A DNA stretch of 64,000 nucleotides, taken from assembly GCF_963576675.1 (NCBI RefSeq), contig NC_088916.1, positions 10,454,501 to 10,518,500 of the forward strand, read 5' to 3'. The position numbers were made by a program, and so were the translations under genes. Origin of the DNA: Euphorbia lathyris (taxonomy: Eukaryota > Streptophyta > Magnoliopsida > Malpighiales > Euphorbiaceae). The notes under the pieces are model-generated. The model was not told where the DNA came from and did no database searches. It saw only the letters and a list, made by a program, of their open reading frames with translations. Of the stretch, positions 32,889-43,715 are shown piece after piece (within the stretch, counting starts at the first letter, position 1; every line of letters begins with the position of its first letter).

Positions 32889-32946
32889 ACTTGGTGCGGT
32901 GAACGTGGAATCCTAACCTAATAAGGATTTCGTTCATGTTTTAAAC

Positions 32947-34620
32947 ATGACAAGCGGAGGGTCCAATCCCTCAACAGGAACAGAAATACCACCCATAACA
33001 CCATCAACTAATCCCGTTACGAACATTGGCCACGTTGATCCTGATGCACCAACCGTGCATGGAGAGGGGAGCATGTCGCCTGACTCTTTCATTGAAATTT
33101 GTGCGGGGTCCATCGGAAGAGAGCATGGACCCGCCAAGGAGAGTCGACTAAGGTCTTACCTGACGGTTCCCCCATTCAACCTCCGTCGTCCCCCTCCAGC
33201 TCCTATGCCATCACAATGGCAGAATACTCTCATAGGACCCAATGCTCGTGACTCGTCGTTTTTTCTTTCTCACCCTGCGGACTCCACAGTTGTTAATCCC
33301 GTGCTCGGCAGTAGCCAACCGTTGAATTGAAGGCTATTTTTTGAGATACCGAAAGGGAGTCAAAGGAATGACCTGGCTCTTCCTAGGGGCACCGGAAACC
33401 CTGGGACCACCATTGGCAGTCATGAGGGTCGGAGGCACAAGAAGCGTAAGAAGACACATGGAAAGGAGCGATCTCAATCCCCTTCTCGCATCGGGCGTAG
33501 ATCACCCCGGCGAGGTAGATCTCCTCCAGCATCTGACTGAAGGAGAAGCGAGCGGCAAGCTGGGTCACCTCGACAGGATAGGCAACATCCGCCACCAAAC
33601 CAAAGAGAAAATAGGCAAGCTCCTCTAGGCGGACGTGGCGGAGGTGGTAGAGGGTCACCATCAGATCCGTCGTCCGACTCTAGCTCTTCATCTTCTCAGA
33701 GTAGACCTCCAAGCAGAAGGCGTCCTAGGGAGGATCAAGGTACTATCGCGGAGCAGATCAGAGCCGAGATACGCCGTTAGAACGAGGAGAATGCCAGGCA
33801 TAACCCATTCGCCAACCGTGATTCGCCTTTCACTGCGTGGATCGAGGCTAAGGAAACTGAGAGGCACTTTAAGATTCCCAACATCCAAGTCTACTCAGGT
33901 GAGGATAATCCTGAAGCCCATGCAAGGAAGTATCGCATGTTGCTTGGCCTTAATCGGGCCAGTGAGGCAGTGTTGTGTCGGATGTTCATCACTACGCTCA
34001 AAGGTCCTGCCTACGACTGGTTCCAATCCCTTCCCCTAAGATCGATAGATAGCTAGGATCAGTTAAGTCGAGAATTTTGTGCGAAATTCGCCGGATGCAT
34101 TTCTCCAGTGGTTAAATCACGAAAGCTATTTGAGTTGAAACAAAAAGCGAATGAACCCCTTCGGGAGTATGTCGACAATTTCAACAAGTTATGTATCCGC
34201 ATTGTTGATGTGGATGTCTCCATGGAAGTGGAAGCACTAGTGAAGAACACAATATGTAAAAGCTTACAAGAGGATCTAATCAGAAACAAACCGAGGAATA
34301 TGGAAGAGCTAATAGAAAGATGCAAGGATTTCATGGAGGTTGACAACATCCATAGAGAGTCTGTATCTCCACCCAAGAGAGATAGAGGCGAATCTCGTAG
34401 ACGGGATAAGGAAAAGCTCCCTGATTCGTCATCCCGATGTAGGCGAAGAGGATCTAAAAATAAATCCGCATACATGTCGTCGTTTACACCATTAAATGCC
34501 TCCAAAAGTGAAGTGCTAATGTGGATAGAGAACAGCCAGCACAAGCGGAGCATTTCATACCCCGAACCAAAAGGAGGGGAGTACACCAACACGGGGAAAA
34601 ATCCTAAAAAACAAGTACCA
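32947..34620 (+). pseudogene. gag region of the Tat element
   Basis: An N-terminal frame (32947-33330) with a proline-rich end is followed by a charged, arginine-serine-rich zone in shifting frames. From 33781 to 34620 one frame carries the retrotransposon gag core: RHFKIPNIQVYSGEDNPEAH, FITTLKGPAYDWFQSLP, FELKQKANEPLREYVDNFNK and a basic tail. In-frame TAG codons at 33778-33780 and 34054-34056 sit where the family usually has Q and W. A frameshift near 34600 breaks the link to the next part, where KYHRRNGHETNAWWEL (about 34615-34660) stands in the place of the gag zinc-knuckle region. Confidence 0.82.
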
Positions 34621-34639
34621 TAGGAGGAATGGTCATGAG

Positions 34640-35083
34640 ACGAATGCATGGTGGGAGTTGGCCAGGGAGATAGAAAGGCTTATCGAAAGGGGAAAGTTGG
34701 ACAGGTTCGTCCAAAATGATAACAAAAAAGGAGACGATGATAAACCAAGAGATGATCCAAGAAAGAAGGCGAAAGGGGTCATTAATGTCATAGCGGGCGG
34801 ACTAGGATATCAACCTGCGCTAAAGAAGACAAAAACCACTGCTCTTGACAGGATGTCACTCAACCGCCCTTTCGCGGATGTTGGCCCAGAGGTTCCTCCT
34901 CATGCAGATGCTCTGGTCATCACCGTGATGGTGGAGGGATGGGAAATGAAAAGAGTAATGATCGACACTGGCAGTTCATGCAACGTCATTACAAGAGGGG
35001 CATTCGCCAAGCTCAAGATCGATCCTATCCAGGTGGAGACCACCATTCTAGACATCCTGGGAGTAACAGGACACACAATCTAG
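34640..35083 (+). pseudogene. Aspartic protease region of the Tat element
   Basis: Residues EIERLIERGKLDRFV link gag to the protease. The protease active site is VMIDTGSSCNVI, with the catalytic D at 34974-34976. The frame is closed by a TAG at 35081-35083 in a place where the reading resumes at once (KGQLMLECELAD) in the same frame, ending in AYNVILGRPF. Retroviral-type proteases cut the polyprotein; the stop would prevent read-through here. Confidence 0.85.
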
Positions 35084-36530
35084 ACGAAAGGGCAACTAAT
35101 GTTGGAATGCGAGTTGGCAGATGAAGATCAAGTCTGGAAGGGAGATCTGGAGTTCTCCATTATGGATGGTCAGTTGGCTTATAATGTCATCTTAGGACGG
35201 CCTTTCATCTCAGAGGCAGCTGCTCTCATATCCATTCGCCATTTAACCATGTACATCCCTACTGCCAAGGGAGGAGTAATGGTCAAAGGGAACCAAAGAG
35301 TTGCTCAGGAGACATATTCGGCATCCTTGACGATTCGCCCACAGTCTAAGGATGATGATGACGAGGAACTTGTCACAATGGCCCTGGGAGATACAGAAAT
35401 GTTTCTTATGGCAAATGGAAAGCAGGTACGAATCGCTAGAGGGCTAAAAGATGAAATTAAGGCAGATATTACAAAGGTTCTCCTTGAGTCGGAAGATGTC
35501 TTCGTATGGAAGGATGAGATCCTCCCAGGGATTAGTCCGGATGTGATTACTCATAAACTTAATATCGTCGAGGACGCGGTCCCGATAGCACAAAAATGGA
35601 GGAATCATGGTCCTGAGAGACAGAAGGTGATTGAGGAAGAGATTTCTAAACTCAAGAAGGCGGACGTCATCGAGGAAATAATTTATACGCAATGGCTAGC
35701 GAATGTTGTACTAGTCAAGAAGGCAGGCGGATCATACCGCATGTGTATTGATTTCACGGATCTCAATAAAGCTTGTCCCAAAGACAACTACCCTTTACCG
35801 TGCATTGATATCTTAGTAGACGGAACCGCGGGACACGCCATGTATTCCTTCATTGATGTGAAGTCGAGCTATCACCAGATCCCGATGAAGCCATCTGACA
35901 GGATCAAAACTTCGTTCGTGACACACCAAGCGACCTATTGCTTTAAGGTCAAGCCCTTTGGACTCAAAAACGCAGTGGCAACTTACTAGCGGATGATGAA
36001 TAAAATATTCGAAGGGAGAAAAGGTGACAACTTTTCTGTCTATGTAGATGATATGATCATCAAGAGTACCACCGTGGAGAAGCATGCGGATGATATAAGG
36101 GAAGTCCTTAGGGTCCTTCGGCAGCACAATATTAAGTTGAATCTGGAGAAATGTACCTTTGGGGTGACTTATGGAAAATTCCTGGGATTCCTGATCAGCC
36201 AGAAAGGGGTGAGTCCAAACCCAGACAAAATTCAAGCTGTTCTGGATATGAGGATGCCACAAAATGTTAGAGAGGTATAGCACCTTAATGGGCATATCAT
36301 AGCCTTGGGCAGGTTCATTTCATGCTCAGCTCGTAGATGCCTACCCTTCTATGAAGTGATCAAAAAACAGAAAGCATTTGAGTGGAATGAAGATTGTAAG
36401 CAAGCTTTTGAAGGAATCAAATGCTTCCTCACGGAACCTCCTCTGATGAGCAGACCATTGAAAGGTGAGAATCTTTACATGTATATATGTCTCTGTTACA
36501 GATAAAGTAGTTTGTACTGTCATGATAAGG
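35084..36530 (+). pseudogene. Reverse transcriptase region of the Tat element
   Basis: Blocks in order: the end of protease, VLVKKAGGSYRMCIDFTDLN, MYSFIDVKSSYHQIPM (first catalytic D at 35855-35857), PFGLKNAVATY then TAG (35987-35989), and FSVYVDDMIIKS with YVDD at 36041-36052. A second TAG is at 36278-36280. GRFISCSARRCLPFYEVIKK and the start of the connection/RNase H part (EWNEDCKQAFEGIK) follow. After a frameshift at about 36490, GQQYP is joined directly to YEGRSALKSQVLADF, so about 90 codons of the RT-linked RNase H have been deleted. All RT aspartates are still present. Confidence 0.88.
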
Positions 36531-36537
36531 GAAAAAG

Positions 36538-37400
36538 ATGGCCAGCAGTATCCGTTATGAAGGTAGATCAGCCCTGAAAAGCCAAGTGTTGGCAGACTTT
36601 GTGAATGAATTCACTGAAGAAGGCGTGAATCTCCTCAAATCTAGGGTTGAAGAATGGACGATGTACACTGATGGGGCTTCTTCCATTGAAGGTGCAGGGA
36701 TAGGCATCGTGATCAAAGGGCCGCATTATATAAAACTACATTATGTAGCAAAGTTAAACTTTCCTGCAACAAACAATGCAGCAGAGTATGAGGCCTTAAT
36801 ATTGGGGCTACGCCTGTTGAAGGAGATTACACCCAAGCGGATCGTGATCTATAGCGATTCTAAGCTCATGGTCAATCAGGTAATCAAGAACTTTGAGGTG
36901 AAAGATGACATCCTGGCCAAATATATAGAAGAGGTCAAAACGCTGCTGCACTACCTTGAGATCAAGGAAACCAAGTGGGAGCTAGTCCATGTGCCTCGGG
37001 GATCAAACACAGAAGTTGACCATCTCGCTAAACTGGCTTCTAGCAAGGAGCAATGGGCGGACCTGCAATGCCCGTTCGAAGTTAAGACGGCGCCAGTATT
37101 CACCTCAGAAACCGTATCTCTTTTAACGTCCGTTGAAAGTGATTGGAGATCACCCATCCGCCAGTATCTTGCAGATGGAACTTTGCCTCAAGACAAAGAA
37201 GAAGCTCGGAGGACGGTAAGAAAAGCAGCTTATTTCTCCATAAAAAATGATTGCCTATACAGAAAATCTTTTGGACATCCCTGGTTGAAGTGTGTCATGA
37301 TGGAAGAGGGACAACAGATCCTCAAGGAGCTACACGAAGGTACTTGCGGAGCTCATGAAGCATCCGCCTCCATTTTGAAAAGTCTAGGCTGCCAGGGTTT
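36538..37400 (+). pseudogene. Second (archaeal-type) RNase H and integrase zinc finger of the Tat element
   Basis: This open frame begins inside the deletion junction. RNase H reads WTMYTDGASSIEGAGIGIVI, NNAAEYEALILGL, IVIYSDSKLMVNQV and EVDHLAKLASS. The four acidic residues are at 36670 (D), 36784 (E), 36856 (D) and 37018 (D), so the DEDD set is intact. Downstream KSFGHPWLKCV and ELHEGTCGAHEA begin the HHCC finger of integrase. A one-base deletion near 37400 shifts the frame before GFYWP-like sequence. This second RNase H is the diagnostic feature of the Tat lineage. Confidence 0.86.
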
Positions 37401-37404
37401 TATT

Positions 37405-38384
37405 GGCCCACGGCGGAACTTGATGCTCAGAGGCTGGTAGAATCCTGTCACAATTGCCAGGTTCATGCAAATGAATCTCACACAGCTAAGAATCTTCAAA
37501 AGCCCATCATCGAAGGGTGACCCTTTGCAGTTTGGGGAATCGACATTGTCGGTCCCTTTCCTCCTACCCAAAGACAGAGAAGGTATGTGGTAGTAGATGT
37601 GGATCACTTTACGAAGTGGGTAGAGGCCGATGCTGTCTCTTCTATAAGTGCAGAACGGATGGTTGAGTTTGTCAGAGACAACATAGTTGGAAGATTCGGA
37701 GTTCCCCACACAATTATTACTAACAACGGGACGCAGTTCAATTGTGGAGAGTTCAAAACATTCTGCGAAAGTCAAGGCATTCAAAACAGGTTCGCCTCCG
37801 TTTACTACCCCCAATCCAACGGGATGACCGAGGTAACAAATCGAACGATTGTCAAGGGCATAAAAAAGAGACCGGGGGAGCATAATAAAAAATGGGCGGA
37901 TCACCTCATGAATGTCCTATGGGCATACAGAACCACTCCTCGAACTGCAACCGGCGAATCACCATTCGCCCTCACCTATGGTGTTGAAGCTGTGATCCCC
38001 ATCGAGATCCAGATTCTTAGTGATAGAGTCTTGTTTTACTGCAAAGACAGGAATGACCAAAGGTTAAAAGAAAGTCTTGACCAATTGGAAGCAAGAAGAG
38101 AGAAGGCGTATGTGCGAATGGCCACCTATAAACAGAGGATTGCAGCCTATCACAACAAACACGCCAAACTCGTGGACTTAAACCCCGGAGATCTTGTACT
38201 CCAAAAGGCGGACAAAATTCAGTCTTTGGAAGGCAAAGGAAAGTTGGGGGTCACCTGGACGGGGCCATATAAAATTGTCACCAAAATTGGACCTGCCACT
38301 TTCAAGATCCAAGATATGGGGGGAAATACATTGCCACGGACGTGGAATATTCAGAACCTCCGCAAATATTTTGCCAGAAAGTAA
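37405..38384 (+). pseudogene. Integrase of the Tat element
   Basis: The zinc finger ends with CHNCQVHA. A TGA at 37518-37520 lies where W is usual in the family. The core has VVDVDHFTKWVEAD (first catalytic D at 37602), IITNNGTQFNCGEF and GMTEVTNRTIVKGI (E at 37830). In the middle motif the catalytic D is replaced by N (codon AAC at 37722-37724), so this enzyme would be inactive even if translated. The C-terminal part reads HAKLVDLNPGDLVLQ and WTGPYKIVTKIGPATFKI, ending at 38384 without a chromodomain. Confidence 0.9.
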
Positions 38385-39095
38385 AATGTAACCAAGGTCT
38401 TGAGTACTCTTTTTCCTTTAGTAAGTTCTTATCCCATATGGTTTTTCTTAATGAAGAGATATTTTCATCTTGCAAATTCTTTCTTTGAAGAGATACATTG
38501 CTCACGCATAAGACCAATTCGTTGTAATAAGGCGAATTGCCATTTAATGAAGAGATATTTTCATCTTGCAAATTCTTTCTTTGAGTAATTTCCTTGCAGT
38601 AATATAAATATTCTGGATTCAAAAAAGGGGGAGGCAACAAACGCATTCCCACAGTAGAATAATGCTATCATAGGCATAACTACCTTCTCCTCAAAGATAG
38701 GAGAACAGTCTCAGCGGCGGATCAATTTACCTCAAAGATAGGAAATAATTGATCACCATCAGAGATAGAGTTAAAACATTTCTCAGACGTGAGATCTTCA
38801 CACTCTCGAATACTCTTTCCAAAGAAGAGTCGTAAGTACTAATGGCGGATCAATTCACCTCAAAGATAGGAAGCAAATTGATCGCCTAAGGCAACTTAAC
38901 TTCCTCTAAAGGAATAAAAGCTTCAAAGCCTTCAAAGAGGCTCACATTCCAGGGAATGGCTGGCCACCTACCTCAGACCAACAGAATAACTCCTAAAACC
39001 TATAACTTTACTTGCTGAAAGATATAAAGCGTAAAGTAAAGGAAATGGTTGCAAAAAGGATTAAAATAAGTTGTACTCAAGTTACATTTACAAAA
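38385..39095. repeat. Spacer with direct repeats between integrase and antisense gene
   Basis: A 37-bp direct repeat (starting TGAAGAGATATTTTCATCTT) is at about 38451-38487 and 38547-38583, and a second, looser one (GCGGATCAA-x-T-x-ACCTCAAAGATAGGAA) at about 38715 and 38843. No open frame of interest on either strand. Tat elements often carry tandem repeats in this position. Confidence 0.7.
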
Positions 39096-41314
39096 CTAAA
39101 CATTTATAGGAGCATCCTCCTCAACATCTTTCTCAACAGATGGGCCCTCCAGAGGAGCCTCCTTCTCTACAGTAATGGTTCCCTCCTGAGGAACCGTACA
39201 ATCAACTATTTCATTATTCTTATCACCCACCCCCTTGGATGTTTCGCCGAGGTCCTCTGATTCGAGATTGATAAGGGGTTTGCTCTCTTCGGCGGATCCG
39301 CTCATCACCTTGCAAATATGATCGCGGATGAAGTCCTTAACGTTCGGGATCTTGCGATACTTAAGGCAATCCTCAACCTCGGGGACCATGTACTTAGGGT
39401 CCACAAAATCAATCTCGGGGTAGGCAAGTTTAACGTACGCCATGATCCATTCGCCATAATAGTAAGCACGTTCCCCCGCCAGGATCTCTGCGTTTGACAA
39501 GGCAACCTTATGGTCCTTAGTATCCTCCTCCATGTTCTCCTTCAGGCTGCGGATCTCAGCATCCTTACTCTCATTAAGAGCAATAGCAGAGGCAGCGTTC
39601 GCATTGGCAACGACGACCTCTTTCTCCAACCTTTTTTATGGTCGCCTTATCCGCCACCCCTTGGAGTAGATCCGCCTCCATAGCACGCATGTGCATGTAA
39701 GCCTATCAAAACAAAGGATGGTGTAAGGAACGAAAATCTCCTCAAGGAAGATCACTCTTTCATCCAAAAATATAAAATAAAGAGAAAACTCACCAGCAGG
39801 AGATCCCTTTTACCCATCTTGGCATGGGTCGACCCGGAGAACTTGTCCTAGTTCACTTGTACTTCTCCAAGCTGACCGAGAGCCTCATCAAGATCATTGA
39901 TAACGGACTCATTCCTAACGGACCCCTTATCACCATACTTGGCGAGCCAATACCCTCCTAAGTCAGGCTTCACCACCTGCACAAGAATTGAAAGGCCAAA
40001 ATTAAGATTCATGGTAGGAAAAGAAAAGACGGTGAGGCAAACATACCTGCTCTAGTTCGGTTATTGGCTTCTCAGCTCTCATGGCATCCGCCATTAACTT
40101 TCCTCCACCAAAAGCGACGTATCTCTTCTTCTTCTGTAGGGGAGGATCCGCGGCGCCATCAGCAGGACATTTCCCAACACTCTTTTGGGGATCCGCCACC
40201 TACGTACCCTTTTGGGCCTCCAGCTCCAGCTCCTTTTGTTTTTTACGCATCTCTATAAGGGCGCGACTGGCCTCAGACAAACCCTTGACAAGGGAACAAT
40301 GAAATAATCAAAGTTAAAGGAAGAAAAAAGGTTACCTTCATCTAATTGTGTAAACTTCATGTAAGTAATCATGTCCCCATCGCGGCGGATCAGTGGAATG
40401 TCATTCATCATGAATTCCAAAGCATCGGCGTATGTCCAAGCATCTGCCTTGATGCTTTTCATGAGATCCACCACTTTCTCATCACTGTCCGTCAGTATAC
40501 GCAAATATCCAGCCATGTGCAGAGGTTTGGCATTCCAAACCAACAGAAATCCCAGGGGTTCGTCCTTTTTCATATTAACAAAGAAAAATCTTTCGTCCCA
40601 GAGATGGACGTTCGACATCTTACCGCAAAAGGGCGAATAAGTTTTGAATTTGGCGAAAGTATAAAAAGACTCGGACTTTCGCTTTGTGGGTTTGTGAAGA
40701 GATCGGAAGACTCGAGGATTACAGACTACCCCCAGGTTCGAAGCTAAATAACAGTCTAGGGCCATATCTAACCAGCCATTTGGATGCAGCTGGCAGACAG
40801 TAATCCCAAAGTAATCCAAGATATCCGCCATCATTTTAGGAAGAGGAAGACGAAATCCCCTCTCCACATGACAGCTATAAACAGACAGGTACCCTATGGG
40901 CGGACATGCGGGTCGCTGATGAGCAGCCGCCAACTCAATCTCATAATCCTTGATCTAAGGGAAACGATCCACCAGATTACCTAGATCCGAAGCGCTCATA
41001 TGGGACGAAGTAGATTCTACCCTAGGCAACTTTTTTCTAAATGGAGTCGAGGGAGAAGCCTCCATTCCGGAAAGTCTCCTAGAATCTGTTACCGGAACAA
41101 TATGGGTCACGACGGTGGGAAAATTCCGAGTTCTAACTAAACGAATTTGACGATTTCTACTCTCCCTCGCCGAGTCGCACAACTCGGTTAAATCACAACT
41201 AGGTGTACTTTCAGAAGAATTAGAACTCTCAGAAGAAGTGGTCCAACTAATTATAGTTTCGGAGGAAGTGGTAAGATTAAAGAGTTCGATGGTGGACTCA
41301 GAGGAAGAACTCAT
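39096..41314 (-). pseudogene. Antisense extra gene of the Tat element (PF04195-like), intron-bearing
   Basis: Start ATG at 41314 gives a serine-rich leader (SSSSESTIELFNLTTSSETI). The core (40933-40340) reads RGFRLPLPKMMADILDYFGI and QLHPNGWLDMALDCYLASNL, the pattern of the Pfam family called putative gypsy-type transposon (PF04195). Further pieces follow plausible donors and acceptors: GLSEASRALIEMRKKQKELE (about 40280-40200), a K/E-rich part ending at donor GTATGT (about 40050), VVKPDLGGYWLAKYGDKGS (39978-39792, donor GTGAGT), and a last exon (39703-39096) with YYYGEWIMAYVKLAYPEIDF and an acidic end. TAG codons at 40957-40955, 40202-40200 and 39850-39848 and a one-base shift near 39635 kill it. 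Its role is unknown; similar antisense ORFs are recorded in Tat-type elements. Confidence 0.7.
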
Positions 41315-41617
41315 AAAAACCTAGAAAATAAGACGAGAAAGCTCACTTACATGAGAGTTGGAAGCTTCGAAGATTCTTGACGCCGGAAAAAGCTCTAGAA
41401 AAACTCGAAGCAAAATGAGGGAGGAAGACGCAAATGAATCGGAGAGAAAAGAGAGGAGTTGAAGAAGATATCACATCACACCTCGAGCAGCGCGCCAGGG
41501 ACACCTGTCGCTCTATGAATGGCCTGGAACAGAGTGACCATAAATGTGATTCATCATGACGGCGTGCAAGGAAGCGCAAAAGCCCTAAAGGACTTTAACA
41601 GAACTTTGGGTGGCTTC

Positions 41618-42126
41618 TGATAACATCGAGATATTCTCCATGGGATCAAAGAGGATATTTACCAAAACGACAATGTATTGGGAGCGCCAAGGAAGCAATG
41701 GCGTATCAAGCAAGTCATCCGAGTGGCGGATCACCTAGACTCAGCCACACGAGATCCGTAGTCAAACCTACGTGAGATCGCCATCATGACTCGATCCGCC
41801 TGGCGAACGGTTGAGCCGATTCCCAATAAAAGACAATTAATGGACCGTTAATGAGCTAACGGCCACACTTAAAGGAGATCCGTAACCGCCATTAATGAGG
41901 CATTAATGGAGACTTCCTGGTTACTGGGAGTTACGATCACATGACTATAAATAGCTTGCATCCCAAGCTATTGAGGTACATTCATTCTCTCTCTTAAACC
42001 CTACCTTGTCAATATAGTTTATTCTCCCTTTTCCATACTAACTTTGGCATCAGAGCTTCCCCCCGTCGAACCCAACGACGCCCCCACAGGGAGGGAAGCT
42101 GATCGTAAATTCATCACAAGGTATCA
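41618..42126 (+). repeat. 3' LTR of the Tat element
   Basis: 509 bp, same ends as the 5' LTR, TATAAATAG at 41946-41954. It is preceded by GAACTTTGGGTGGCTTC, the likely polypurine tract region. The target duplication GTTCT follows at 42127-42131. Confidence 0.92.
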
Positions 42127-42164
42127 GTTCTAAAAGTTCTATAGAAAGTGCAATTAGTGTAAAT

Positions 42165-42640
42165 AATAAATGGGATAAGAATCGAATTTAAACCTAACAT
42201 TTTTTAGGAAGTCCAAATTTAGCTCTAATGCTGGAAATGATTAAAATTGAATTATAACGTTTTCAAGTAAAAACAATTTTAGCTCTACGTTAACAAAAAT
42301 TTGAAAAAGCCGGTTATAGTGTTATTTAATCGTCACATTAGACATGCCACACAAGTTTATCGACAAACTGAAGCACTTCCGTATATTTTTTGTTGATTAT
42401 TTGTAACTATATATGTAATATAGCAAATATTCTCGACTAACTTGTATTTGACACATTTAATTGTTAATATTTTAACAAGTTTTTTTTGTAACACTATTAG
42501 TGATACATTAAACATCATACATGTAATTCATGTGTGAAATGTCTGATATCATGTTTGGACAATTTCGTACGTTAGGAGAATTTTGCATTTGCAGAAAACA
42601 ATAGGGTGAACTTTGGTACTTATCCCTTAATAATAAACAG
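42165..42640. mobile_element. MITE of the ATGGGATAAGAATCG family
   Basis: The left end AATAATAAATGGGATAAGAA with a CTAACATTTTTTAGGAAG zone is mirrored at 42590-42640 (GGTACTTATCCCTTAATAAT). Length is about 475 bp, no coding. A 5' piece of the same paralogue at 63295-63455 is cut by the copia insertion. Confidence 0.55.
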
Positions 42641-43194
42641 ATTTAAAAAATTAGAAAAATTAGAAGAAAAAACAAAAATAGATAAGTTTGGCAGATCAGG
42701 CTGAGGTGTCACTCTGTTAGTCCTACCAAATATACCAATTGAGGATCTGACGCAAATACAAATGCACCTATATAAGCATACGCTCACTCTGGTCTAAAAC
42801 AAGTGGCTGTGTACATGTCATTTGGTGTTAAGACCACATTTTGATTTGTCAATTAGCATCTCCTCTATCTTCTTATGTTGGTAGAAGGATCATCAACTGA
42901 TAGTCATGAACTAATACAAAATTATCTTTGTGATCCCAAACAAAGAGATATTGGAGGTAATTGCTTACCTTTTTTTTCCTGTTTACAATCTGCTTAGAAT
43001 AGGAAGAAAAGAAGTTTATTTCACTTATTTCACTTATGATCTTGATACTTGTTTTATACCGGACATATTTGCATAGCCAGTGAATGCCCAGAGGTTGGTA
43101 GTTGAATATTTTTTTGTTCAATTTTATGCAACTTGAAACTGTGAAAAATTGCTAACCATGTTTAAATATGTTACTGGGTTGATTGATATTGCAG

Positions 43195-43380
43195 GATGAC
43201 CTGCTATGGGGTGTGGCATGCCTGTTTAGAGCTACAAATAAAATGTATTACAATACTATGTTGAAATCAATTAGAAGTGATGATCAACCCGACCTTATAG
43301 TTGGGACAATAAGTTTGCTGGTGCACATGTTCTTTTATCAAGGGTATGTAGATATGTTCTAGGATATCTATTTAGAATCA
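43195..43380 (+). pseudogene. GH9 endoglucanase exon fragment, B3
   Basis: After acceptor TATTGCAG the frame reads DDLLWGVACLFRATNKMYYN and on to SDDQPDL; then a one-base shift leads to SWDNKFAGAHVLLSR. This copy retains the DDLLWG start that B2 has lost, while B2 retains the frame across WDNK. Together they establish the family. The parental enzyme is cell-wall-acting; this scrap is not functional. Confidence 0.82.
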
Positions 43381-43385
43381 CTAGT

Positions 43386-43715
43386 GGAGTACAAAGACTG
43401 TATAATATATTTTGATTTGGCACAAGAAAATCTGGATTATATGAATTTGCCATTAAAAAGTTTGGATTGTTTAACTGTGATGAATTACAAGGAGTCTATA
43501 GCCATTACGTGGAAAACTTTGAATCCCATCAAGAGTTATGGGTACTCGAAGACCACTGTGGGTTGAAAAGCTTATGGAACAAAATTTCATGTTTTGATTT
43601 TATTTCCCCTCTCCTCCCAGTCTTCTTCAACTTTACGTGGAATGGAGAATCTTTGGTTCAGACAGAGAATGATCGACTTGGCAAATACGACACAAAAGAT
43701 GGTGCCATCTTTTGA
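43386..43715 (+). pseudogene. Unidentified exon encoded by the hairpin left arm
   Basis: The most readable copy of the arm. Combining frames in this copy gives IIYFDLAQEN, then CDELQGVYSHYVENFESHQE, LWVLEDHCGLKSLWNKISCF and a hydrophobic-aromatic end with PLLPVFFNFTWNGESLV. It looks like a real coding exon of a soluble protein, but I do not recognise the family. It follows the GH9 exon directly; whether both belong to one parental gene is unknown. It is in antisense in the right arm. Confidence 0.45.

Larger units (their letters stand above)
32381..42126 (+). mobile_element. Tat-lineage Ty3/gypsy LTR retrotransposon, complete but dead
   Basis: The 9746-bp element is bounded by GTTCT (32376-32380 and 42127-42131), with LTRs beginning TGATAACATCGAG and ending CACAAGGTATCA. 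Internal order is gag, protease, RT, a partly deleted RT-linked RNase H, a second (archaeal-type) RNase H, integrase, then a ~700-bp spacer and an antisense gene. The dual RNase H and antisense extra ORF point to the Tat clade (Retand/Tat type) rather than a chromovirus; no chromodomain is seen. My by-eye LTR comparison gives about 18 substitutions and two small indels over ~508 bp. Many stops and at least four frameshifts make it non-autonomous. Confidence 0.92.

Noticed and set aside
34059..34649. 196-codon reverse-strand open frame over gag
   Set aside because: It is the complement of a clear gag reading frame; composition explains it.
40346..40747. Sense-strand open frames over the antisense gene
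   Set aside because: The reverse strand carries the PF04195-like domain; the sense frames are shadows.
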